Source: Chryseobacterium gleum
GTDB taxonomy: Bacteria > Bacteroidota > Bacteroidia > Flavobacteriales_D > Crocinitomicaceae
DNA length: 37,134 nucleotides
Direction: 5' to 3'
Assembly: GCA_945860065.1 (NCBI GenBank)
Contig: CAMAPI010000014.1
Location: 1-37,134 of the forward strand
Positions 15,197 to 25,338 of the stretch are shown in pieces. The notes under the pieces are model-generated. The model saw only the letters and a list, made by a program, of their open reading frames with translations. It did not search any database and was not told where the DNA came from. A program made the translations under genes and the position numbers. Numbering within the stretch: position 1 is the first letter of the stretch; each line of letters begins with the position of its first letter.

Positions 15197-16533
15197 ATAA
15201 TTATTTGATTAAAGCCGGAACCATTGTCAATGAGGGAAAGCAATTTGTTGGTGATGTGTTGATTTTAAACGGCCGGATCCAAAAAATTGCTGCAACGATT
15301 GACTTACCGGCTGGAGTTATAGAAATCAACGCGGAGGGAAAATATGTTCTACCAGGATGTATTGATGACCAGGTGCATTTCAGAGAGCCGGGCTTAACAC
15401 ATAAAGGGAACATCTATACAGAATCTAGGGCAGCTGTAGCGGGAGGGATTACTTCTTTTATGGAAATGCCTAATACGGTGCCTAATGCGCTGACCCAAGA
15501 ATTACTAGCAGATAAATATCACATTGCCGCTCAAACATCTTTGGCAAATTACTCCTTTTTCATGGGGGCCTCTAATGATAATTTGGAAGAGGTTTTGAAA
15601 ACTAACCACCAACACGTTTGCGGTATAAAGATCTTTATGGGGTCTTCTACGGGGAATATGCTGGTGGATAAAGAAGCGGTCTTAGAAAGCCTCTTTTCAC
15701 GTGTTTCGATGCTCATTGCTACTCATTGCGAAGACGAAATGACTGTCAGAAACAATTTGGCGCTGTTCAAAGAACAGTATGGTGAGGAAATTCCTATTTC
15801 AGCACACCCCTTGATTCGAAGTGAAGAAGCATGTTATTTATCCTCCTCCTTGGCCGTGTCCCTTGCGAAAAAGCACCAATCAAGGTTACATATTTTGCAC
15901 ATTTCAACAGAACGCGAAACGCTTTTGTTTGATAACACATTGCCGCTTGATAAAAAACACATCACTGCCGAAGCGTGTATTCACCATCTTTGGTTCTCGG
16001 ACCAGGACTATGCAGAAAAGGGGAATTTTATTAAATGGAATCCCGCAGTGAAAACCGCTGCTGACCGAGAAGGAATTTGGAAAGCTTTACTAGACAACCG
16101 TATTGACGTCATTGCTACCGACCATGCCCCTCATACACTAGAGGAAAAATCGAATAAATACATGAGTGCTCCATCCGGAGGACCTCTAGTACAACATGCC
16201 TTAATTGCAATGTTAGAAAAAGTTCAGGAAGGAAAAATCAGCATAGAACGCGTAGTAGAAAAAATGGCACATGCCCCAGCGATACTTTTTCGCATTCAAG
16301 GAAGGGGATTTATCCGCGAAGGGTATCATGCGGATATTGTGCTGGTTGATCCCAATAGAAAAACAGCGGTTTTTAAAGAAAATTGTTTGTCCAAATGTGC
16401 TTGGTCTCCTTTTGAAGGGCACACCTTTGAACACGCGATAGACCGTACATTTATTAATGGACGACTAGCTTATTCCAAGGGTGAGATTTTGGATGGAACG
16501 ATGGGTGAAAGACTGAACTTTAATATAGCCTAA
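15193..16533 (+). CDS. pyrC: Dihydroorotase (amidohydrolase class I)
   Basis: Catalyses the ring closure of carbamoyl aspartate to dihydroorotate in pyrimidine synthesis. The 446 residues show the amidohydrolase barrel: metal-binding DDQVHFREPG (about 57-66), MEMPNTVPN for substrate contact, ATHCEDE and HILHISTE for further metal histidines and ATDHAPHT (about 309-316) with the catalytic aspartate. The place of the bridging carboxylated lysine is probably the KIFMGSSTGN segment, a variant seen in Bacteroidota dihydroorotases. Allantoinase-like activity is a less likely alternative. The start ATG at 15193 overlaps the GT2 stop by 4 bases; longer in-frame extensions lie wholly inside the GT2 gene. 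Confidence 0.9.
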   Translation: MNNYLIKAGTIVNEGKQFVGDVLILNGRIQKIAATIDLPAGVIEINAEGKYVLPGCIDDQVHFREPGLTHKGNIYTESRAAVAGGITSFMEMPNTVPNALTQELLADKYHIAAQTSLANYSFFMGASNDNLEEVLKTNHQHVCGIKIFMGSSTGNMLVDKEAVLESLFSRVSMLIATHCEDEMTVRNNLALFKEQYGEEIPISAHPLIRSEEACYLSSSLAVSLAKKHQSRLHILHISTERETLLFDNTLPLDKKHITAEACIHHLWFSDQDYAEKGNFIKWNPAVKTAADREGIWKALLDNRIDVIATDHAPHTLEEKSNKYMSAPSGGPLVQHALIAMLEKVQEGKISIERVVEKMAHAPAILFRIQGRGFIREGYHADIVLVDPNRKTAVFKENCLSKCAWSPFEGHTFEHAIDRTFINGRLAYSKGEILDGTMGERLNFNIA

Positions 16534-16859
16534 TGAAATACTTTTTGATTTGTGTTCTCATTCTCTTTACTGCGTGTCAAGAAAACACGGGTAAAAAACC
16601 AAGCGGTTTAATCGAAGAAGAGAAAATGAGCCTAGTTCTAGAAGATGTTCTTTTACTTGAAAGCCACTATCAAAGCAAATACGGAATTCCCGGCGTTTAC
16701 AAAGAGGCGCTGGATAAATCGTTAGAATCCATGTTTAAAAAGCGCGGCGTTACAAAAAAGAGTTTTGCAGATAGTTATGCTTATTACGCTAGTCAACCCG
16801 AAATGTTCAACGCATTAAACACACAAATCATGAGTCGATTAAGCCGTCAAGTCCCTTAA
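16533..16859 (+). CDS. DUF4296 lipoprotein
   Basis: A 108-residue lipoprotein: signal MKYFLICVLILFTAC with the modified cysteine at residue 15. The mature part contains the DUF4296 pattern, GLIEEEKMSLVLEDVLLLES, then a helical region with KRGVTKKSFADSYAYY. The family is restricted to Bacteroidota, its function is unknown, and from memory it often follows dihydroorotase as here. The ATG shares one base with the pyrC stop codon (TAATG), so translation is coupled. Its stop overlaps the stop of murI on the other strand by four bases (TTAA). Confidence 0.88.
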   Translation: MKYFLICVLILFTACQENTGKKPSGLIEEEKMSLVLEDVLLLESHYQSKYGIPGVYKEALDKSLESMFKKRGVTKKSFADSYAYYASQPEMFNALNTQIMSRLSRQVP

Positions 16860-17680
16860 AAACTGTGGTGATTCGAATGCACCAAATAGCCCAAAAAACG
16901 CTCAGCTTTCTCATTAAAGACCTCTACAGATTCCGAACTGTAAAATTCACGCCCTGCATTTTTAGATAGTTTTTGGTCTATTTCCGGGTGAGCAATGAGG
17001 TATTGCTTCAGTTTTTCCGCCACTATTGGCCCCTGGGACACCACTTGAATGTGTTTTCCTGCGATTTCCTGTATCTTCTCCTTAATTACCGGATAGTGTG
17101 TGCACGCCAGTATGATTGTGTCAATAAGCGGGTCTTTTCTCAATAATTCTTTTACGTCTTCCTCTATGAATTGAATTCCGGCGGGGTGTTGGTGTTTTTC
17201 ATTTTCAATAAGGGGAACCCACATTGGACAAGCGTGTTGAGAGACCAAAATATCTGGCGCCAATTTTTTCAACTCAATTATATAGGATTCGCTTTGGATG
17301 GTTCCGGTCGTACCCAAAACCCCAACGTGTCGATTTTTACTCAGAAAGCCTATTTGCTCAGTGCTTGGGCGAATAACGCCTAGCACACGTTTATCCGGAG
17401 CCAAGTTGGGTAAGTCTTGTTGTTGAATGGTGCGGAGTGCTTTTGCAGATGCTGTGTTGCAAGCAAGCACAACTAAAGGACACCCTTGGTCAAACAAAAA
17501 TTGGACGGCTTCTAGTGTAAACTCATACACCACATCGAAAGAACGATTTCCATAAGGCGCTCTTGCGTTATCACCAAAATACAGTAAATCATGCGTTGGA
17601 AGAATTTTTTGTACCTCTTCAAATACGGTTAATCCACCATAGCCAGAATCGAAAATACCGATAGGAGCTCTTTTGTTCAT
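16856..17680 (-). CDS. murI: Glutamate racemase
   Basis: Converts L- to D-glutamate for peptidoglycan in the cytosol, without cofactor. All family marks are seen in 274 residues: GIFDSGYGGLTV at the start, GDNARAPYG, the first catalytic cysteine in LACNTAS (about residue 75), GTTGTIQS and the second cysteine in ILACTHYPV (about residue 190). It closes the envelope block after the two ompH genes but is separated from them by a terminator and has a -7 box (TAGTTTTG) of its own that ends 4 nt before the ATG. Confidence 0.96.
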   Translation of the reverse strand: MNKRAPIGIFDSGYGGLTVFEEVQKILPTHDLLYFGDNARAPYGNRSFDVVYEFTLEAVQFLFDQGCPLVVLACNTASAKALRTIQQQDLPNLAPDKRVLGVIRPSTEQIGFLSKNRHVGVLGTTGTIQSESYIIELKKLAPDILVSQHACPMWVPLIENEKHQHPAGIQFIEEDVKELLRKDPLIDTIILACTHYPVIKEKIQEIAGKHIQVVSQGPIVAEKLKQYLIAHPEIDQKLSKNAGREFYSSESVEVFNEKAERFLGYLVHSNHHSF

Positions 17681-17684
17681 GATT

Positions 17685-17692
17685 CAAAACTA
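17685..17692 (-). promoter_or_regulatory. -7 promoter element of murI
   Basis: Minus strand TAGTTTTG, a TAnnTTTG match, with exactly 4 nt to the ATG of murI. It directly follows the T tract of the ompH terminator; -33 is not clear. Predicts a leaderless murI mRNA. Confidence 0.55.
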
Positions 17693-17694
17693 AA

Positions 17695-17724
17695 CAAAAA
17701 AGGCAATCACATGGATTGCCTTTT
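17695..17724 (-). terminator. Intrinsic terminator after the ompH pair
   Basis: An 11-bp perfect stem (AAAAGGCAATC / GATTGCCTTTT) with loop CATGT, followed on the minus strand by six T residues and TTTG. It stops transcripts from the bamA-ompH genes and lies 20 bases after the ompH stop codon. Confidence 0.88.
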
Positions 17725-17743
17725 GTTATAATATTTATGTTGC

Positions 17744-18259
17744 TTATTTTTTAGTCGCCGCTGCGTCTAAAATCAACAATTCAGTAATTACTTCATTTGT
17801 AATATCCATTCCGCCTTTGTAATACATCGTCATGGACGATTGATCCAAAACATAGTTCAATTTTTTGCGCTCTGAAACTAGCTCAATTGCTTTTTGAACA
17901 CGTTCTAAAATCGGTTGATTTAATTGCTCACTATATGTTTTCAATTCTTGTTCTAATTCTGTTTGACGCGTTTCTAGGTTTTGTTGCATACGCATCAGCT
18001 TATTTTGCTCATTCTCCTTAATCATAGGGGGCATGTCGTTTCCTTTCTCCATGAAAATTTTATACGACCCTTCAAACGCCTTCTGCATTTCTTCTAACTC
18101 CGTCACTCCGGATTTCTGAATTTGATCCAACTGTGCAATTGCTGCTTTTCGGGAAGGCATTGTATCCAATAATTTTTGAGAGTCAACATGTGCTACTTTC
18201 GACTGTGCTGCTGCTCCAAATCCGATAAATAAAACGAATCCTAATAGTAAATTTTTCAT
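17744..18259 (-). CDS. OmpH/Skp family periplasmic chaperone (second copy)
   Basis: A 171-residue exported protein: signal peptide about 1-18 (ending GAAAQ), a short beta segment KVAHVDSQKLLDTMPSRKAA typical of Skp, then a long charged helical region (about 45-125) forming the coiled-coil arms, and a closing segment with LNYVLDQSSMTMYY. Skp trimers hold unfolded outer-membrane proteins in the periplasm until BamA inserts them. It follows another ompH gene by 12 bases; such pairs are usual after bamA in Bacteroidota. The two proteins differ clearly, so a mixed trimer or separate clients are possible. Confidence 0.9.
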   Translation of the reverse strand: MKNLLLGFVLFIGFGAAAQSKVAHVDSQKLLDTMPSRKAAIAQLDQIQKSGVTELEEMQKAFEGSYKIFMEKGNDMPPMIKENEQNKLMRMQQNLETRQTELEQELKTYSEQLNQPILERVQKAIELVSERKKLNYVLDQSSMTMYYKGGMDITNEVITELLILDAAATKK

Positions 18260-18271
18260 TCTTTATATATG

Positions 18272-18784
18272 TTACTTTGTTATACCCATTTCTTCGAGAA
18301 CAGAATTACTCATGTCAAACTCTTTCTCTGCATAAACTAAATTACTTTGGTTTGCTTTGTCAAAAACGAAGGAATATCCTTCTCTTTTTGCAACCTTTTT
18401 CATAGCGGTAAAAACCCGATCTTGAATCGGCTTCACCAATTCTTGACGTTTTTGAAAATAGACTCCGTCCGAACCAAAATACTGTGTTTGCAGGTCGATG
18501 ACGTCTTTCTCCATCTTTTCTATTTCGCTTTTACGTTTTTCTCTTTCCTCTTTTGGAAGGAGCACTTCTTCTCTGTCAAAACTCGATTTCTTGGTTTTAA
18601 TCAACTCATAGCGATCCTCTATTTCCTTTGTCCATCGTTCGGCCATTTTATCAAGTCGTTCTTTCGCCTCCACATATTCTGGAACATTTTTCAAAATGAA
18701 GTCCGAATCAATAAACGCGTACGACTGAGCATTGGCAAATCGCATGCCAAAAAACAAGATGAAAAGAAAACAATACTTTGACAT
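18272..18784 (-). CDS. OmpH/Skp family periplasmic chaperone (first copy)
   Basis: 170 residues with a signal peptide (about 1-19, ending ANAQ), then YAFIDSDFILKNVPEYVEA, the usual start of mature OmpH proteins, and a lysine/glutamate-rich coiled-coil region (about 45-130). The closing SFVFDKANQSNLVYAEKEFDMS matches the C-terminal beta element. It would carry outer-membrane protein precursors to the Bam machinery encoded by the gene before it. The 51-base gap to bamA contains a weak promoter-like TAACTTCG. Confidence 0.92.
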   Translation of the reverse strand: MSKYCFLFILFFGMRFANAQSYAFIDSDFILKNVPEYVEAKERLDKMAERWTKEIEDRYELIKTKKSSFDREEVLLPKEEREKRKSEIEKMEKDVIDLQTQYFGSDGVYFQKRQELVKPIQDRVFTAMKKVAKREGYSFVFDKANQSNLVYAEKEFDMSNSVLEEMGITK

Positions 18785-18835
18785 ATAAAAAATTGTTTCT
18801 AAAGAACGGCGAAGTTAAACATTTATTGTAATATT

Positions 18836-21391
18836 CTATAATTCTCCAAGGTTCATTCCTATTGTGAAGCTCAATTTTGGGTAAAATCCTTTACTCATAA
18901 TAGACGCATCTGAGCCAGATGTTGTCCCTGCTCCGCTTGACCAACTATCTAATTTATCGAAGCCGAAGCCATAATCCAGTCCCAGCATACCGAACATAGG
19001 CAGGAAAACTCGAATGCCCACGCCTGCGGCGCGCTTTACGTTAAACGGGTTGAATTTATCAAATGTTGGATACGTATTTCCCGCCTCTAAGAAAGTAAGC
19101 GCATAAAACGTCGCTTGTGGATTTAAAGAAATTGGGTAACGAAGCTCCAGGGTGTATTTTGCAATAATTGGATCACCGCCGTTTGCCGAAATGGTTTGAT
19201 CATCATACCCTCGAAGCGCAATGATTTCACGTCCACCAAGTTGGTTCACTCCTGATAAACCACTTCCTCCCATGGAATAGCGATCGAAAGGCGTTAGCCC
19301 TTTTGCTTTGTTGTACATTCCAATGTAGCCGAATCCAAAGCGCGGCATAAGGACAAGTTTTTTATCTGCCGTTAATGGCAGGAACCATTCGCCTGTAAAC
19401 TTAAAGCGGTAATATTCAAGAAATAGGTAACGTTCTCGGTCAGTCATAGATGCATAGTCTGCATCATCTCTGAAGTAAGAATAGGGCAATGTCGCTTTCG
19501 CGGTCAGGGTAAAATTGGACCCGCTTTGTGGATAAATTGGCGCACTCACTGAACTACGTTGAAGGACATACTTCAAGGCAATATCGTTTGCATAACCCTC
19601 ATTAAATAGCGGGAAACGCGTGTCCTTCATCACATCATAATATTGGTAGCTCATTTCATAATAAGCAGTAAAATAATCATCGGGCCATCTTTTGCGTCGA
19701 CCGAGTCCAACACCCGTTCCAGTGATGGAAAGCCCCGTGTAATTCGGATCGGATCTTAAGAAGCCTGTTGTAGATAACGCTGTTCTATTTACCCAAAAAG
19801 ACAAGGAGTTTGGTTTCTTTCCGCCAAGCCATGGTTCGGTGAATGAAAAGTTATATCCTTGGTAAAAACGTCCATTTGATTGCGCGCGAATGGATAAACG
19901 TTGGCCATCACCACCCGGTAGCGGTGACCACGCTTCTTTCTTGAAGAAATTTTTGGTCGAAAAATTATTAAATGACAATCCAATCGTTCCGATAATTCGT
20001 CCCGGGGTAGAAGGGCCGGCCCCGCCATATCCACCAGACAATTCGATTTGATCACTTGACTTTTCCTCGACTACATACTCAATATCCACGGTTCCTTTCG
20101 CTGGATTCGGCATTGGATTCACTTGGAATCCTTGATCGCTGAAAAAGCCCAATTGAGATAATTCACGCTGCGTCCTCATGATGTCTTCCTTGTTAAACAC
20201 ATCCCCTGGTTTTGTCCTAACTTCGCGTAATATTACGTGGTCGTTCGTTTTGGTGTTTCCCCGAATGGTAATTGTTCCGTTTGTTGCGATTTTGCCTTCA
20301 ATAATGCGAATTTGATGATTGATCTGATTATTTGTCACATTCGTTTCAACCGGAATAACTTGAAAAAACAAATACCCTTTATTCATGTACAATGCAGAGA
20401 CATCTCTACCATCTGGACCGCCAAATAAACGTTGTGTAAATAAATCTTTGTTGTATAGATCTCCTTTTTTAATTCCCAAAACCGTATCTAAGAAACTAGA
20501 GCGGTACTTCGTGTTACCAATCCATTCAACTTCACCAAAATAATACTTTTCGCCTTCGTTAATCTGAATTTGAATTTTTAAATTCTTGTCGTCCAAAAGA
20601 TAAACGGTATCGTGGATTATTTGCGCATCCCGCAGTCCAACCTTGTTAAACTTTGCCATTAAGGCTGTCTTGTCCGTTTGATAACTTGATTCCGTAAATT
20701 TCGATCGCTTAAAAACACGAAGGGCGCCTTTTTGTTTGGTGTCTTTCATGGCCATTTTCAACTTCCACAATGGAACTTGCGTACTGCCAATAATCTCAAT
20801 TTCCTTAATCCCTATCTTGGGTCCTTTGTCGATGGTTATGGCGAAGATTTCTGAATCATTAATGAGCGTATCTTTTGTGCGCGAGATGCTTACATTGGTA
20901 TGATAAAATCCTTTTTCACGAAAGTACCCTCTGATCTTGCTGTTGGTTTGAAAAATTAAATTTTCCGTAATCGTTTTCCCTGCATAAAGGGATATTTCTT
21001 CTCTTACTTTGTCCGCTTCTCTTTTTGTTATGCCGTCAAACTTGAATTTAGACAATTTAGGGCGTGGGGAAAGCTCAATAACTAGGTAAATTACACCCGC
21101 AAGTTCTTTTTCAGCATATATAGAAATATTGGAGAAAAGTCCTTCGCTCCATAAATTTTGGATGGCTTTATTGATTTGTTGACTAGGCAAGGTAATCATT
21201 TGGCCTTGGCGCAAACCTGCGATCATTTTTATTCCTTGGTGATCGTAATTGTCTGCTCCGACTACTCGAACTGGTCCTATTTCATATTCCTTCGGTGATG
21301 CATAATCAAAGTCTAAGCCCCCTAATGTTGTTGGGTTATTTTGACCATATGTCATAAACGAAAAAAATAAAAAAATAATTACGTATCTCAT
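18836..21391 (-). CDS. bamA: Outer membrane protein assembly factor BamA (Omp85)
   Basis: The central component of the Bam complex, which folds beta-barrel proteins into the outer membrane. 851 residues: signal peptide (about 1-16), POTRA repeats over about 35-440 (for example RVVGADNYDHQGI, FDGITKREADKVRE, TIRGNTKTNDHVILREV), then a 16-strand barrel to the end. The barrel contains the lid-loop type motif GGREIIALRGYDD and ends with SFTIGMNLGEL. The ATG overlaps the uppS stop (ATGA), so the two are translated together. The ompH genes downstream provide chaperones for the same pathway. Confidence 0.95.
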   Translation of the reverse strand: MRYVIIFLFFSFMTYGQNNPTTLGGLDFDYASPKEYEIGPVRVVGADNYDHQGIKMIAGLRQGQMITLPSQQINKAIQNLWSEGLFSNISIYAEKELAGVIYLVIELSPRPKLSKFKFDGITKREADKVREEISLYAGKTITENLIFQTNSKIRGYFREKGFYHTNVSISRTKDTLINDSEIFAITIDKGPKIGIKEIEIIGSTQVPLWKLKMAMKDTKQKGALRVFKRSKFTESSYQTDKTALMAKFNKVGLRDAQIIHDTVYLLDDKNLKIQIQINEGEKYYFGEVEWIGNTKYRSSFLDTVLGIKKGDLYNKDLFTQRLFGGPDGRDVSALYMNKGYLFFQVIPVETNVTNNQINHQIRIIEGKIATNGTITIRGNTKTNDHVILREVRTKPGDVFNKEDIMRTQRELSQLGFFSDQGFQVNPMPNPAKGTVDIEYVVEEKSSDQIELSGGYGGAGPSTPGRIIGTIGLSFNNFSTKNFFKKEAWSPLPGGDGQRLSIRAQSNGRFYQGYNFSFTEPWLGGKKPNSLSFWVNRTALSTTGFLRSDPNYTGLSITGTGVGLGRRKRWPDDYFTAYYEMSYQYYDVMKDTRFPLFNEGYANDIALKYVLQRSSVSAPIYPQSGSNFTLTAKATLPYSYFRDDADYASMTDRERYLFLEYYRFKFTGEWFLPLTADKKLVLMPRFGFGYIGMYNKAKGLTPFDRYSMGGSGLSGVNQLGGREIIALRGYDDQTISANGGDPIIAKYTLELRYPISLNPQATFYALTFLEAGNTYPTFDKFNPFNVKRAAGVGIRVFLPMFGMLGLDYGFGFDKLDSWSSGAGTTSGSDASIMSKGFYPKLSFTIGMNLGEL

Positions 21392-22146
21392 TTAATGTCA
21401 TTTAATTGTTCAGAAGTCTTTCCAAATCTTCTTTCTCTTTGTTGATAAGCAATGATTGCCTTCAAAAATTCTCCTTTTCGAAAATCCGGCCAATAAACAG
21501 GCGTAAAGTACAACTCTGTATAAGACAATTGCCAAAGCAAAAAGTTACTAATGCGGCATTCTCCACTCGTTCGAATGAGTAATTCCGGATCCGGAATCCC
21601 CGAAGTGTTCAGTTTTTCACTGATTGTCTTTTCTGAAATTTGATCAATTGAAATGGTGCCTTTTTGAACATCCGCTGCTAAATTTTGGCAGGCGTTAGTT
21701 ATTTCAGCGCGCGCACTATAATTTAAAGCCAAAACCAAGGTAAGCGCCGTGTTTTCTCGTGTTTTCTCCTTTGCTTCTATTAAGGATTTAACGCAAGAGT
21801 CTGGGAGAGCAGAAATGTCGCCAATGGTCATTAAGCGAACACCATTTTCATGCATTTCGTTCGTTTCATTGGTTATTGCTTGCACAAGCAAATCCATTAA
21901 TCCGGCAACCTCATCAACTGGACGATTCCAGTTTTCAGTAGAAAAAGCATACATCGTTAGGTGTTGTACACCTACTTCTATCGCTGTTTTGATGATTTCT
22001 TTAACGGACAAAACACCTTCTGCGTGACCATATAAACGATGTTGGCCTTGATTTTTTGCCCAACGACCGTTGCCATCCATAATGAAAGCAACATGCTTTG
22101 GGACGTTCGTTTGTTCTAATTGAGTCAATAAATTCGTCATTTCCAT
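21388..22146 (-). CDS. uppS: Undecaprenyl diphosphate synthase
   Basis: Adds eight isoprene units in cis form to farnesyl diphosphate to make the lipid carrier for peptidoglycan and surface glycans. About 252 residues. Motifs: HVAFIMDGNGRWAK with the magnesium aspartate (about residue 23), YGHAEG, FSTENWNRP, LNYSARAEI and DPELLIRTSGECRISNFLLW, the last containing the diphosphate-binding arginines. ATG at 22146 or 22140 is the start; an in-frame codon at 22212 lies in the T tract of the atp terminator and cannot be used. A weak TACCTTCG box is found 8 nt upstream. First gene of the bamA-ompH operon. Confidence 0.94.
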   Translation of the reverse strand: MEMTNLLTQLEQTNVPKHVAFIMDGNGRWAKNQGQHRLYGHAEGVLSVKEIIKTAIEVGVQHLTMYAFSTENWNRPVDEVAGLMDLLVQAITNETNEMHENGVRLMTIGDISALPDSCVKSLIEAKEKTRENTALTLVLALNYSARAEITNACQNLAADVQKGTISIDQISEKTISEKLNTSGIPDPELLIRTSGECRISNFLLWQLSYTELYFTPVYWPDFRKGEFLKAIIAYQQRERRFGKTSEQLNDIK

Positions 22147-22210
22147 GTTCTTAACGAAGGTAATCAAAGAATCTTGTGTTCTGTATGCAAAAGCGCATAA
22201 ACTATTTCTC

Positions 22211-22243
22211 AAAAAAAAAGGGACTGGTTAACCACGTCCCTTT
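22211..22243 (-). terminator. Intrinsic terminator after atpD-atpC
   Basis: On the minus strand AAAGGGAC pairs with GTCCCTTT (8 bp), and the region between them holds the palindrome TGGTTAACCA; nine T residues follow in total. It separates the atp genes from uppS. Confidence 0.9.
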
Positions 22244-22263
22244 ATCATGCTGATTTGCGACAA

Positions 22264-22542
22264 TTATTCTGCTAGAATAATCAAACGATTATTATTTAAT
22301 TCTGCTACCCCGCCTTTTATGAATACACTCCATTTTGAACCGCTTTGAACCACCTGATTGCTCATTTCTGCATCTGATTCATTCCCGCTTAATTCAAAAA
22401 CAACCTCTCCGCTTTTCAATGAGGAGATAATTGGCGCGTGATTATTCAATACTTGAAACATCCCGTCTAATCCTGGAAGAGTTACGCTTGTAGCCTCTCC
22501 TTTAAAAAGACTTGTTTCTGGAGTGATAATTTCTAATTTCAT
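22264..22542 (-). CDS. atpC: ATP synthase epsilon subunit, short form
   Basis: 92 residues of the F1 central stalk subunit epsilon. The whole product corresponds to the N-terminal beta-sandwich (KLEIITPETSLFKGEATSVTLPG start, LNNHAPIISSLKSGEV centre). The C-terminal pair of helices, which inhibits ATP hydrolysis in E. coli and other bacteria (about 45 further residues), is absent; the stop is not a recent truncation as far as can be seen, since short epsilon subunits are usual in Bacteroidota. It follows atpD after 12 bases and precedes the terminator. Confidence 0.94.
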   Translation of the reverse strand: MKLEIITPETSLFKGEATSVTLPGLDGMFQVLNNHAPIISSLKSGEVVFELSGNESDAEMSNQVVQSGSKWSVFIKGGVAELNNNRLIILAE

Positions 22543-22554
22543 GTGTGAACAGTA

Positions 22555-24096
<1,542 letters not shown>

Positions 24097-24132
24097 TTAT
24101 TTGTATTTCCGAGCAATCAAATGAAGATTGTT

Positions 24133-25338
24133 TTATGTGCTTTTAACAATAAGCCGAACAGGGAAATAAGAAAAGAGGAAACTAAGGGTAGAAACCGAGG
24201 CTAAAATCAGGCCAAAATCGGACAATGAACACACCATTGGAAAAGGGATGTTCGCTCCGGGGATAATAAGCATTTCAAATTTTAACTGAAGAATGCAGAC
24301 AATATAGCCCAAAATTAAACCAAAAAAAATTCCTGTTCCCGAAATCAATAATCCCTCGTAAAAAAAGATGCTAAACAGGTCTTTTTTGCTCATGCCTATT
24401 GCGCTTAAAAGTTTGATGCTGTCTCTTTTTTCCACATAAAGCATTGTTAATGAAGCAACGAGATTAAAAGCGGCAAGAATAAAAACAAATAAAAGAATAA
24501 TAAAAACAACCAGGCGCTCCGATTTGCTCGTTCTAAAAATCAATTCGTTTTTTTCTAAATTGGTGCGGATGTTGAATGTATTATTTCCAATTACTTTTTG
24601 GATTTTTGCCTTCACCTCTTGTCCATCGTAACCAGGCATTAGTGTAATGTATAATTTACTGATTTCCCGTTCATACCCCAACAAGTTTGACGCTGATTGG
24701 AAATCCCACATAAGTGCGCTGGCATTTACTTCTTGGTTAAAATTAACCGCGCCATCTATTGCTAGTCGAGCGGTGTGAAAAGGAGCCTTGCCCAGGCGAA
24801 TTTTAACATTGCGTTTTGGCGCGTATATGAGTAGGTCATCTGTATTGGTTGAACCAATGCTTATTTTTAAATTTTGCATTAATTCCGCCCCAACATAAGC
24901 AAATCGCCCATCAGAAAATACGTTTTGTCCAATTCCACCCAACAGGTGTTTTTGGACATGACAATCAGAGAGAAAAGATTTTTCTACGCCATAAAGTTTC
25001 GCGTTTATCCACTTTTGCTCATGCCTAAGAACGATGACTTCCTCGACTTGTCGAGAAACATTCTTTATTCCAGGAATAGCTTTAATGCTCCGCGTATCGA
25101 TTTCGTTTTCAAAAAATGTTTTTCGCTGCACATGTTGAATGGTAATCGGGGGGTCGAACTCACTGTATAGTTGTTCGATCATTTTCTCTATTCCGTTAAA
25201 TGCAGATAATAATACAACGAGCGCCGCCGTGATAATTAATACACCAAAAAGAGAAATTCGACTGATTAAGGTCACGATATTTCGCTTTCCTTTCGACCAT
25301 AAATATCTTTTTGCTATGTATAATGGCGTGTTGATCAC
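24133..25338 (-). CDS. FtsX-like permease, LolC/LolE type
   Basis: A 401-residue inner-membrane protein. One helix near the N-terminus (about 22-48) is followed by a MacB-type periplasmic domain of about 210 residues and three helices at about 270-300, 318-345 and 365-395, the plan of lipoprotein-releasing permeases (LolC/E). The opening IAKRYLWSKGKRNIVTLISRIS is typical of the Bacteroidota branch. With an ATPase LolD it would move lipoproteins from the inner membrane; no ATPase gene is adjacent. The start codon is GTG (25338) sharing bases with the rbfA stop (GTGA), so it is translationally coupled to rbfA. Confidence 0.88.
   Translation of the reverse strand: MINTPLYIAKRYLWSKGKRNIVTLISRISLFGVLIITAALVVLLSAFNGIEKMIEQLYSEFDPPITIQHVQRKTFFENEIDTRSIKAIPGIKNVSRQVEEVIVLRHEQKWINAKLYGVEKSFLSDCHVQKHLLGGIGQNVFSDGRFAYVGAELMQNLKISIGSTNTDDLLIYAPKRNVKIRLGKAPFHTARLAIDGAVNFNQEVNASALMWDFQSASNLLGYEREISKLYITLMPGYDGQEVKAKIQKVIGNNTFNIRTNLEKNELIFRTSKSERLVVFIILLFVFILAAFNLVASLTMLYVEKRDSIKLLSAIGMSKKDLFSIFFYEGLLISGTGIFFGLILGYIVCILQLKFEMLIIPGANIPFPMVCSLSDFGLILASVSTLSFLFSYFPVRLIVKST

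Noticed and set aside
18347-18781. 144-codon plus-strand frame opposite the first ompH gene
   Set aside because: Antisense to the OmpH coiled coil, composition Phe/Ser-rich, no start signals.
22147-22212. Longer N-terminus for uppS
   Set aside because: The upstream codon lies in the T tract of the atpD-atpC terminator; residues added have no similarity to the family.
24126-24149. ATTGTT ... AACAAT repeat at the end of the LolC/E-like gene as a terminator
   Set aside because: Only six AT-rich pairs with a 12-nt loop and no T tract; too weak.
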